This document shows positions 44,962-56,500 of a stretch of 64,000 bases of DNA, in pieces. This stretch comes from Eublepharis macularius (taxonomy: Eukaryota; Chordata; Lepidosauria; Squamata; Eublepharidae). A program made the translations under genes and the position numbers. How positions within the stretch are numbered: position 1 is the stretch's first letter; every line of letters begins with the position of its first letter. Where the stretch lies: assembly GCF_028583425.1 (NCBI RefSeq), contig NC_072801.1, positions 57,675,766 to 57,739,765 on the forward strand, given 5' to 3'. The notes beneath the pieces were generated by a model that saw only the letters and a list, made by a program, of their open reading frames with translations, did no database searches and was not told the origin of the DNA.

Positions 44962-45362
44962 TCAATTGTTAAGGGCAGGACTGGAGGAGGAATTCCCAGC
45001 TGCCAGGACACAGAGTGGAGAACAGTGCTGGAAGGATGGGTAGGCTGGCTATCAAAGGGGGCCTGCAGAACCAGAGTCGTTCAAAGACCGGGAGGCTGGT
45101 GTTCTGGTACAGCTGTCAGGAAGCGTTTTTCACACTGTTGAAGTGACTGCATGGGGAGGATGTGGAACATCTGGCCAGATTGCTTCTCTGAAAAGATCCC
45201 TGCAGGATAGAGATTGTCAAAAGAGTTGAAGTTTAGAGATGGGATGTTTGTGGGTAATGCACAGAGGTGTGAGTTAAGCAGGGCCATTTTTGTGCCGGGG
45301 CTAAACCCCAGCACCTGTTATCCTGCCCTTCATCCAAAGAGCTCAGGGTAGCGTACATTTAT
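44962..45362. other. intergenic, nothing recognised
   Basis: About 400 bases without a recognisable gene or repeat. Confidence 0.45.
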
Positions 45363-45962
45363 TCACTTCATTTATTTATTTATTTTTATTTACATTATTT
45401 ATAGTCCTCCTTTCTCACTGAGACTCAAGGTGGATTACCCAGTGTGAGTCAGTACAGTCAATTTCAGAGACATTTCAGTACACATGTAATAGATTTTAAA
45501 ATACAGAGTGGAAGAAATGTTGAAACAGAGCGTAAGCAATTCCATGGCTGACATATTAAGCAACATAGGAGCCAACCAGTAGGGTCATACTTAGAGCAAC
45601 AGACAGTACCTAGCAGTAAAGTCTATAGTCCCTATCCCTTTATTGATTCATCTCTATGAGAGCACTTCTTTACAGTACAGCCATCCGATCTGAGTAAAAA
45701 GCCCTCTTGAATTATTCAGTTTTGCATTGTTTGAGGAGCTTTCCTGACCTCCAGGTAGGCTGTTCCATAAGATAGGGACCACCACAGAGAATGCACGTAT
45801 ATGGGCAATTTTGCCCGTGTGTGAGGTGGCACCTGCAGAAGACCCTGTCCAGATAAGCAAAGCTGCCACGGTAGAACAGAGGGCAATCCCACATATATGC
45901 TGGACCAAGGGTAGGTAGAGCTTCATATGTGATAGCCAATACCTTGAATTGAGCCCAATAAC
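45363..45962 (-). mobile_element. LINE 3' region, CR1/L2-like, with protein remnant
   Basis: The plus strand starts with a TTTATTTATTTATTTT tail and CTGAGACTCAAGGTGGATTA. The minus-strand frame near 45700-45800 encodes RAFSVVVPILWNSLPGG, the conserved C-terminal motif of CR1/L2-type LINE proteins. The remainder is degraded. Confidence 0.7.
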
Positions 45963-46150
45963 TGATACCCCAACTTTCTCCCCAGTGAGAAAAGAGAATA
46001 TATCATTCCTCCAGTTTATCCTTACAACAATCCTGTAAGGTAGCTTCAGCTGAGGGTGTGTGACTGACCCAATGTAACCCAGCAAGCTTTCATGACAGGA
46101 GATTTGAACTTGAGTTTCCCAGATCCTAGTCCAACTTTCTAACCACCTGG
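45963..46150 (-). mobile_element. tRNA-derived SINE
   Basis: The plus strand runs from CCAACTTTCTCCCCAGTGAG through CCTTACAACAATCCTGTAAG to a B-box complement (AGATTTGAACTTGAG) and CTAACCACCTGG. Confidence 0.7.
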
Positions 46151-46174
46151 ATCTCTCTTCCCTATTATGTTCTC

Positions 46175-46262
46175 AGATTGCTCAGCAAGCTTCATGGGAG
46201 GATGGGAATTTGAATCCAAGACTCCCACAACCAAGTCCAACACTCTTAATAACTCCTCTGCT
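46175..46262 (-). mobile_element. SINE head fragment
   Basis: GGGAATTTGAATCCAAGACTC is a B-box complement and is followed by CCAACACTCTTAATAACTCC. Confidence 0.55.
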
Positions 46263-46461
46263 CTGCCTCACCTGATTGCCTGGACAGGATTCAGTCACAG
46301 GACATTTGGTCTGACCCAGCAGGGCCTTTCCTGTGCTCAGCCATATACAGAGTGGCTTCCTCCTTTCTCCAGCAAGTAGCCACAGCCTACTCCCAAATGT
46401 CTGAGATCAGCAAAGAAGGACTACTGGGTGAGAAGTCATGCACTGGAGTGAAATGTGTATG

Positions 46462-46745
46462 TGTGTGTCATGTACCGTCAATTTGCTTCTGACTTAAGAT
46501 GAGCCTATGAATGAATGCCCTCCCAGACATCCTATCATTAACAGCCTTGCTCAGATCTTGCAAACTGGAGATCATAGCTTCCTTTATTGAGTCAAGACAT
46601 CTTATTCTGGGCCTTCCTCTTTTCCTAGCATTATTGTCTTTTCTAGTGAGTCTTTTTTTCTTGTGATGAGACCAAAATACAATAGCTTCCTTTTCATCAT
46701 TTTAGCTTCTAGGGAGAACTCAGGCTTGATTTGATCATGTATTTG
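46462..46745. mobile_element. interspersed repeat related to the 5S SINE tail
   Basis: It begins GTACCGTCAATTTGCTTCTG, close to the GTGCCATCAAGTCATAGCC that starts the 5S-derived repeat at 57880. The rest (CCTATCATTAACAGCCTTGC) I recognise as a common amniote repeat without being able to name it. Confidence 0.4.
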
Positions 46746-47294
46746 TGGCATGTGGGAGATAAAAACAGGGAAAATAAGAAGGTTTATGTGAGGCAAAGGT
46801 GATATGGGCAGAGATATGCAACTGCTTGCCCAAGAAAGTGTGTTGCATGGGCTCGAGGAAGTTGGATTAGGTGTATACTAGGTATGAGCTTTTTTGTGCA
46901 TTTAATGCAGACATGTTCCTTACTTGTACTGCAAATGAACAGAAGACACTCGAGATGATTCTCAGTTTCCATTTTCCACCTGTGCAACAGGAATAACAAC
47001 GACCTACCTGACAAAATTGGTGGATGAGCCAATGCACTTGAGACGGTTAAAGCATTCTGTGGATTTTTAAATTTGCAAGTGCTCTATAAAGAAGTTAGAA
47101 ATACTGATATTTGTGTGGGTGTGAGTCTGGATTGTTGAGTATGCACACAGAGGTGCAAAGATGTATATTCTAGCCTTGCCAGATAACATGGGTGTGAATG
47201 AATGTGTGTTAAACAGCTGGGTTAGCAGCAAGGTGTTGCTGTGTCTGTATTGCTTACCTCTCTTCTGGGGGTCTGCTCAGAGCCCACTGGGTGG
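46746..47294. other. intergenic, upstream of the elastin-like promoter
   Basis: About 550 bases without a recognisable repeat; distal regulatory elements are possible but not visible. Confidence 0.35.
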
Positions 47295-47400
47295 AATAAA
47301 AAGGGTGTGGCCTGAGCAGCCAATGAAAGGAGGAGGTGGGCAGGAGGCAGGCAGGAGCAGGGAATAAAAGGAGAAGCCCCCCCACCTGAGCCCCTTGTGG
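47295..47400 (+). promoter_or_regulatory. core promoter of the elastin-like gene
   Basis: The order is GGGTGTGG (47303-47310, a GT/CACCC box), CCAAT (47320-47324), a GGAGGAGGTGGG stretch, and a TATA-like AATAAAAG (47363-47370). Transcription would start near 47393, leaving a 5' leader of about 45 bases before the ATG. The transcription start is an estimate. Confidence 0.5.
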
Positions 47401-47436
47401 TGTCCTGGGACTCTGAGAAGTTCCTGCAGCTTCGCA

Positions 47437-47503
47437 ATGATGAGTTTGAATCTCTGCACTTCGCTTCTTCTCTTGTGCCTGGCCGGAGGAAGCCTGCAGG
47501 GTG
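47437..47503 (+). CDS. elastin-like exon 1, signal peptide
   Basis: It encodes MMSLNLCTSLLLLC and then LAGGSLQG, a short signal peptide with a Leu-rich core. Two adjacent ATGs (47437, 47440) could start it; the second has A at -3, the first G. The exon ends in phase 1 before GTAAGT. Confidence 0.75.
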
Positions 47504-50500
47504 GTAAGTCTCGGAGATGGCGGGGGAAGATGGGGGCGGGGACAGATTAGGCACAGTGTGTATATATAAAAAGGGAAGAAAGAGGATAGGTGTGTGTGTG
47601 GGGGGGGGAATGAATTAATTTCTTCATATCAAAGGGATGGCACCTCTTTTCAAAATGGAAAAACGTGCAATTATGACATTTTTGGTTTTCAGAAAATGAT
47701 TCCCAAAGGGAATATGTCAAATATTTATGAAATTATTATGTGGAGAGAGAATAATGAGAGAATCTCTCTTAGAACATGCAGGGGAGGGGGACTATCTCCA
47801 GTACAATTAATTGGCGGTAAGTTCAATACAAGTACAGGGAAAATATTCCTGTACATACTCCCAAATGTCTGATACCAGCACTGTGGAATTCAGTAACACA
47901 ATTCATTTTACTCATTAGGTATTTATACCTCCTTGCCTCCCCAATGAAGGTCTCAAGCTGCTTACAACCTCATTCTCCTCTCTTCCATTTTATCATCACA
48001 ATAACAATCCTGTGAGGGAGATTCAAGTGAGTGTGTGTGTGAGAGAGAGAGCGAGAGAGAGAGAGGCTGGCTGGCTGGCTGGCTCAAGATCACCTTGCAA
48101 GCTTCCTTAGCAGAACAGGGGTTTGAACCTGGGTCTCCCAGATTCTAGCCTGACACTTTAACCATTACACCATGCTGTCTCTCAGTTACACAAGATGAGA
48201 TGATGACCATTGCTAGCTTTAATGACCTTTTACAATGGATCGGTCTGCTGATTAGATAGCCAGGAACATAACCTTCATGGTCAGAGGCAGGACTCCTCAA
48301 CTGAAGGGCATTAAAGAAAGAGATCAACCAATCAAGCGGCGCATGGCAGTGTCCTGCCAACATCTGCTTGGGCGCTGCTGAGTGCTAGATGAAAAATGGA
48401 AATTTTGTCTGATGTATGTAGCAAGGCAGCTTTTATGTTAACAGAAATGGAGTCTTAAGGGAACAGCACAGAGGGAATGTGTTAGATATTTGGATATGGG
48501 AATACAGAATGAGCTCACCCACCTTCAGGCTTGCATTTCACTACTGAAGTTGCATGTTAAATTTTCATCACTCCTCTACTGCAACCAAACTTCCACAGAG
48601 ACAGGAAAGGAGTAAATGAAGGGTTTAGGCTAACAGTTTGGTCGTTAAGCTCATAAGCCTGGGTTCTGAGTTCTTAATCCTCTTTTAGCCTACTAAATTC
48701 TTGGAGAGAGAGACATAAAAATATTTCGCCTCCTGTGCTTCAAGAATCTCCTGTCCCTCAAACTCAATCAGAGCCTACTGGTTATAAGTTCTGAGGGGTG
48801 ATGTTCTCCAGTTCTGTTCTCACCTTAAGAGCATTTGGGGAAGCAGAATTTCCTTCTGCTGTTAACGTTTAGGGCAGGGCTCATTTCGAGGGGGAACGTG
48901 CTGGAACGCAGTTCCGGCAGTTCCCCAAACAGGTCACATGACAGATGGCCCCACCCACCTGACTCTCGGCCATTTTGGGCCCATTTTGGCCCAGATCAGG
49001 CCTCTGACGGGTGGTGGATCACTCTCCTGCTTAGCAGTGGCCTGATCCTGACCATTTTGGGCCCCTTTTTGGCCATTTTTAGCCCTTTCTGCCATTTTGG
49101 GCCCAATTTCGGCCCTGAATGGCCAGGATTGGGTCCAAAACAGCCAGGATAGGTGATATCAGGGGTGTGGCATATGCAAATAGCTATGCTAAGGACACAT
49201 TTCCAGTGATGGCAAGGGGTGTGGCATTAGCATATGAGTTATGCTAATGAGTTCCTCCAGCTCTTTTTCTACGAAATGATCTCTGGTTTAGGGCATTTCT
49301 CTTCCCCTTCCCAAGACTCCGTTGGTGCTACATTCAGTCAGCAAAGCAAGTGTATGTATATTTTTCCATTCTATCTTTCTTTTCTTCTGGGATAGTCAAG
49401 GTGGTCTGTATAGGATTCCTAGAAGGTCTCCCATGCAAGCATTGACCAGCATTGACCAGAAGTAGACCTTAAGCTTTCACAAGATAAATGATTTGTATCT
49501 CATCTGACCACATCCCAGCCTGGAACCATACCAAAGTGATACCGAACACAAAGCTACCTTATACTGAATCAGACTGTTGGCCCGTCAAGGCAGCAGTTCT
49601 TCAGGGTCTCAGGCAGAGGTCTTTCTTTTCTACATGCCTACAAGAACAGTAACCATTCAGAGCAGCCATAGTAGGTGAACATTCCCCACTTGTAAAGTGG
49701 GCAGCACCCATCTTTATGATTGAGACCCAGCAATATGTGAGAAAGAGCAAGATTCACCTCTAGTAGTGCCTTAGAGACCAACTAGTTCTCCAGGGTATGC
49801 ACTTTTGAGAGTAAAAGCTCCCTTCATCAGGTACAAGGAGTGGAGCTTTTTCTACTCCTCGTATCTGACGAATGGAGCTCTGGCTCTCAGAAGCACACAC
49901 CCTGGAGATCTAGTTGGTCTCTAAGGTGCTACCAGACCTGAATCTTGCTCTTCTACTAGACACCAACATGGCTACCCACCCAAAAATATGTGGGAAAGGA
50001 AAGGGGTTTGTTGCACTGCAAAACTCGGGTAGAGGTGGCTGAACGTGTCTCTGGTTCTTCTGGTCATGGAGACCCTCTCCAGGATCCTCACCAGTAAAGG
50101 CCTGCCAGCATCAGGGCTACCAGGAAAATTTTGGCTTCAGTGTCCCCCAAGAGTTGCACTTTCCCCCATAGGAAGGAATGGCGTTTACATGGGAGGCAGC
50201 AAAGGGGTTCAGTCAGGAATGTCTTTCTGGTGGGAAGTAAATGGATCTGTGCTCCTGGGGTTCCTAGAGCCGAAGTAGGCAACTTCTGGCACACTTGCCA
50301 AACAGTGGCATGCTTGGACCATTTTGCTCAGCAGTTCTCTGCCCAAGAGAGAGATGAACTGCAGCAGGAGTGCTGTTGGGTAGTGTGGGAGAAGACAACA
50401 GGCATGGCTTGTGCCTGTCACTGTCTCCTGAACCTGCATGGCTGCCAGTCAGGGCCACACTCCTGAGGTAGTAGCTGCTGAGCTTCGGCTTGTTCCCGAT

Positions 50501-53500
50501 ATGTCTGGCCAAGGACACCCCCCTCCTCCTTTGCTGGCACTCCAACATCTTTTGTTGCATTGTTTTCCAGACAATGAGAATCAGGCCTTTTGCTTTCTAG
50601 CGTAACCCGGTTTTGGCTTCTGTCTCTTGGTCGCTCTAAAGCATGACAGAATGTTGGGAGCTGACTTTTCTATGAAGATTATGAACAGCGTCGAGAGAGG
50701 GAGAGATCATACAATGAAATCAATTGATAGGAGGTAGATAAAAGCAAGCATTTCTCCACACACTGCGTAGTTCTTGTAGAGTCTATCACATTTTTATCCT
50801 CTGCATCCCACCCAGAAGCTGAGGGCATTATCCACAGTTCTTTCCTCCCTAGTTTATCTTCACAATGGCCCTGTGAGGTGGACTAGGTTGAAAGAGAACA
50901 GCTAACAAAGGGCCAAGCTAGAAGCAATGAATTACACTTGAATGGTAAGTGAACAGACTCACATCATGTATTTCTCCCTATTCACTTGCGCTCCACTTGC
51001 GCTCCACGCAATCGCGTAGAGCACAAGTGAACAGGGAGGGATACACGCGAGTCTGTTCACTTGCCATTCAAGTATAATTCGTCACTTCTAGCTTGGCCCT
51101 GAGGTCACTGGTGACCAGAATCAAGGTTTGAATGCAGGTCTTCCAGTTCCTAGTCTAAAGCACTAACCACTGCAGCAAACTAGCTCCCATCCATTGTTGC
51201 AGGTTGTATTGTATTGAGTTGTATTCAGAGTCCTTAGGGTTTGCCAATGTTTTTGAAAGATCTGTGCAAATTAATGGAAACCAGAGTTATTAGCTGCAAT
51301 AGCTAAATGAAACCTCCATGTTTAGAAGCAGTATACCTCTGAATACATGCTGCTAAGGTGGAAGAAGAGAGTGACTGTTGCCAGCACACCCATCTGGCTA
51401 GCCAGCACAGGAAAGAGAGTACTGGGTTTGATGGATTCTTGCTTGTTTCCAGAAGGAAAATCTTAGGTTCTTATGAATGCATATTGCTTGGCGAAACAAG
51501 AACACTGGGCCTGTGTTGGAGTCCAGAACTAACAGTAGTCAGTAACTCCAGGTTAATCAAAACTGATTATAAGTGTGAACTCTTCTGTATGTTGCCTTTG
51601 AAGGGTATTCTGTGTAGAATGAAGGGAGAGGAGGCTTCAGGGAGAGAGAGCTCTTATAGTGGAGACTAGAGAGACCTGAGTTCAAATGCCCACTCAGCCA
51701 TGAAGTTCACTGAGTGACCTTGGGTCAATTTCTTTCTACCTGGCCTACCTTACAGGGCTGTTGTTAAGGTAAAATAGAGGCGAGAACTCTGTATGTCATC
51801 CTGAGTTTCTGGGAGGAAAGCTGAGAGGAGATTTTTAAAAATCTTGCCCACATCCCAGCCTGTCACTAATAATTCCCCCACCCTTCCATGGCTCCTGGTC
51901 TAACATGACATCCCAACCCGAGGAGAGCTTAGGGGCTGATATGCCCCCTCTCACGTCACATCTCTGTCTGGCACAAAGATGCCACATTCCTTCTGTGCCA
52001 TTGCCAGCCCTGCACACAAAAGCCTCCTTAGTGGCCTCATTGGGGGGGAGGGGTTGACACCCCCCTGCAAAGCCGCAAAGGCAGGCAGGCAGACAGGCAG
52101 GCCAGGTCCCTGAGCCAGGAGACAGGGTGGGTCCCAGGTGGACCACAGGCCTGAATGAGATTAAATAATCCTCTGGCATTGGGGGCCCTGGCTGTGAAAG
52201 GTGCTTTGTGGAAAGCCCCAGACCTGGCATGGCGGATATTTTCCACCAGATGCAAGAAAGCCACGCTCTCAGCAAGCAGAATAAAAGATTCTTGTGGCAC
52301 CTTTAAACTTTCTCTGGATCTTTATTTGTGTAGACATTCACTATACAAACTTGCAGATAAATAAGGGAAATAGAGCAGAGCTGATTGACAGCATAAGAAT
52401 CAATTATGTGTCATATAGGTTGTTGAAAAACAGCACAGGAGGGTTTCCTTTCCGCAGCATCTCATCGGTCAGTCAGTGTGATATAGTGGCCAACATTTCA
52501 GGCCAGGATCTGGGAGACCCAGTATGCTGTGGAAATTTGTTGAGTAACCTTAAGCCAGTCACTCTCTCTTAGCCTAACCTACCTCACAGGGTTGTTGTTT
52601 TGAGGATAAAATAATGGAGGGGGAAATGAGATATTTTGGATCCCCATTGGGGAAAAATAATTTAAATCCATGAACTTTGGATGATGTTTCATAGCCACCA
52701 GACCACTGCATATTTATACAAAGTTTGGATAATACTTGTATTTGCTAGAATATTGATACCCTACTCTTCCTATGTAGGCACATACAAGGTGGCTTACAAG
52801 CATGTGGTTAAAATAATTAAACAGAAAATAGAAAAAGGAAAAGGAAAAGCAGACTAAAGACTCACTATAATAATAGCAGGTGAAAACATTAAACCCAGAC
52901 TAGGATTTAAATCATAAGAATAGCATCAAAAACACAGAGGAGATCATAAAAATACCAATGAAGTGAAATAGCCAATTGTTCATACTATGAAAAATAATTA
53001 TTCATTTTAGCATATTGTTTCACAGTATGGATAGCCATGTTCTTCTGTAGCAGTATCTGAGTTCAGTAGTTACATTAGAGGCCAACAAAATTTTCCAGGA
53101 TATAAATGTGACTCATTACCCCCTACTTTTTTTTTTGATATATTACAGCAGTAAAGCCACAAGGAAATGGCCGGGGAGCCCCTTACTTCCCATCACTGAT
53201 AAGGGGTAAGTGCCCTCTGCTATGCACCCCCACCCTTGCACCATCATCTAACACACAGATTCACACACTGGTGTTGCTTTTTTCTTTCAAGGTCCATCTT
53301 AATGCCACTGAATGGGTGGGTTTAAAATTGTGTAGATTTGCATGGAATTAACCTACGTGCATACATATACAATGGCTGATTTGTATCTCTGGAAGAGATA
53401 TCAAACCACATGGCAAGTCTACCAGAGATCCCATGCCTCATTTGGCCCCCTATAGCTCCTCTGGACCCAGGCTTAGAATTATTGGGAGACGCATAAAGGG

Positions 53501-56500
53501 GGAGAGCTTAATAAATATTGACCAAATCATGCCCCTGCGGAGCCTAAGTTTCATTTCTAATAGGGTTACCAACTCCCAGTTGATAAATTTCTGGATATTT
53601 TAGGGTGAAACCTGGGGAGGGACCTCAATAACATAGAGTCCACCTGCAAAGCAGCCATTTTCTTCAGGGGAACTGATCTCTGTTGTCTGGAGATTAGTTG
53701 TAATCCAGGGAGATCGCCAGATGCCACCTGGAGGCTGGCAACCCTCTCTCTCTTTCTCTCTTACCCCATATCTACAATCTCATCATGACTCATGAAAGAA
53801 AAAAAATCTATTTCTGTAGTGATATAGATGGACTGTATCATAGGCCTGCAGTCTCATCTGGGCTTTCCTCATGTGGCCCCTCACCCTTCCATGTTTGGCC
53901 TGTGTGTCCCCCATCTTGTAGTCTTCTAAAAGCTAAGGGAGGGAGGGAGTTATCAAAAAACAACAGGTAGGGGCTGGGCTGGATCCAGCCATCTTTTTCT
54001 CTAATTCTTGCCCCATTCATGTGCACTTTGTTCGTTTAGGTCCCCTGATCACCAGCATAGCTGTCTCGTGTGGTCAAAGGAGACCTATAGCTCCCTTTGT
54101 CACCAGCACTCTCTTCTGCAGTCTAGATCCAGAGGAGTTAGCCGTGTTAGTCTGCAGTAGCAAAATAGCAAAGAGTCCCATAGCACCTTTAAGACTAACC
54201 AACTTTATTGTAGCATAGCATAAGCTTTCGAGAGCCACCGCTCTCTTCGTCGGATGCATCTGACGAAGAGAGCGGTGGCTCTCGAAAGCTTATGCTACAG
54301 TAAAGTTGGTTAGTCTTAAAGGTGCTTACTGCTAAACACCCATAAGGGCCCCATTCGATACAAGGGGGAGTTCAGCCTTTGTGTTCTCTGTCCCACTCAG
54401 GCGTAGGAGGAGTGCAGCCAGGAGCCGGACTGGGACCATCTGGAGCCAAAGCAGGTAAATGATTCAAAGATCTTTGGATCCTCCCTGCATTCCATAGATA
54501 ATTTAAAAAATAGCGATCTCTGCCATTTGCTATCTATTGTCATGAAGTACTTGAAACCAAAATCTGGTATACTTTTTGCACCTTTATTACAGCAGCTAAA
54601 ACCATCGCAATCTGCTATGCCGCTTCTGAAATATGCTTAAACTAGGATTCAGAAGCATCTCCATAGCAAGTGTGTGTGTGGAAAGTGGATCTGGCAATAA
54701 GAGTTGCCAACTGTGGCCTGAGAAATTCCTGGTGATTTGGGGGGGGGGGGGCTGAAGCCTGGGGAGGGAGTGCAGCAGATTATAATGCCATAGCGTGCAT
54801 TCTCCAAAATGTCCACTTTCTCTAGGGGAACTGATCCCTATTGTCTGGAGATCAGTTGTAATTCCAGGAAATCTCCAGGTCCCACCTGGAGATTGGCAAT
54901 ACCAGGGCTTTTTTTCAGCTGGAATGCGGTGGAATGGCGTTCCGGAACCTCTTGAAAATGGTCACATGGCTGGTGGCCCCGCCCCCTGATCTCCAGACAG
55001 AGGGGAGTTTAGATTGTCCTCCGCGCCACAATCTAAACTCCCCTCTGTCTGGAGATCAGGGGGTGGGGCCTCCAGCCATGTGACCATTTTCTCCGAGGGC
55101 AACCGACTGAGTTCCACCACCTTTTCCCAGAAATCCTGTATGAAAAATGTCTTTCCATTGAGGTTTGTACTTGGCACAGCAATCGTAGTGGGGGTGCTAG
55201 TGTTTAGTTCTTTTACTAACAAACCCACTTTGCATTTACCTGGTGTCAGGTAAAGAAAAGACTGTACATTGTGATCCGCAGTGCAACTCCCTCCATAATT
55301 ATTCTTTTCATTTTCTTCCTCTGATGCCACCTGTCTTCTCCCTCCTTTCAGGGAAATATCCTGGTTATGGAGCCCAAGGAATGCCGACAGGACTGGGTAA
55401 GACTACCATAAAATACCACAAGAGTAAAAAAGAAAAACCATTAAATATGTTGCAAGCTGAACAAAAAAGAAATGCTTTCATTTGCCATCGTAGGGATGGC
55501 ACGTGTATGTCTCAATCAAGCTACTATCATAGGTACATTGGATGTCCCCTGCCAATCGTAACTGGAACAAAAGGTCTCTCTCTCCTTGGTGCAATGCCAT
55601 CTCCAGCTTTTAACCTTTCTTGTTTCTGATCTTTCAGGAGCCCAAAATGGATTTGGGGCTGGACCAAGCTTTGGGGGCAGACCAGGTGAGCACAGCCAGT
55701 CCTAGCAGGATGGGATCTTCCATCTGTCAAGTGATGCCAGAGCCAAGATAAAGATGGTGCAGAGCACAAAGGCAGGCTTTTCTGGGCCCAGAGAACTTGT
55801 AATCTAAGGGACCGTTCCCAGGGGTCTTAAAGAGACATAAACCTTCTCAGATATAGATGCTGTATGGGGACAGTCTGTATTTTCTTGTATCTCTTGGCAA
55901 ATCACTGTCCTGTTGGGGGATAATTTTGTTAGTGTGTGTTGCTATCAATGATATTCTTCAGAAGTTAAATCTAAGTAGAGAATGGATGCATGTGTGTGCA
56001 CATAGACACTGAGGCATCATGCAGTGCACACCCTGCCATTTCACACTTGCAGTTGCTGAAGTGTGTTTTGAATAAAACGACCTAATAATGACTGTGCTTT
56101 TCTTGTATGTCTTCAAGCAAAACAACAAACACCTGCTTTTGGATCAGTGGGGGAGAAGCTATCACAGGCTAAATCAGCAGACAGAGTGAAACTTTCAGCA
56201 GTATATGTAACTGGGGAGGGGGGCGTACATGCCAAGTTCTTGGTTTGAGAATTAGGGTCGTACAAGCATGTTTCTATTTGCAGTTGTGAAATGGGGGGTA
56301 AACTGTTGTTTCTGCACCATGAACCCCCCCCCTTTCCTCTTTTCTGAGCCTTTTTTCTTTGACACTTTCTGCCTCCCCATAGGCTATGGTGTCCCAGCAG
56401 GTTACGGAGGAGGTACGATAACTGCTCATTCTCTCTTCGTTTGCTACCATGTACTTGTACTCTACGTGTCCCCCAGGGCAAACATGGTGAAATGATTCCG

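Larger units (their letters stand above)
47504..53148 (+). other. elastin-like intron 1
   Basis: This 5.6-kb intron begins GTAAGT and ends TTACAG. It holds SINEs, a 411-base hAT element, hairpins and 5S-SINE pieces, listed separately. I found no further exon with the phase-1 Gly-rich pattern in it. Confidence 0.6.
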
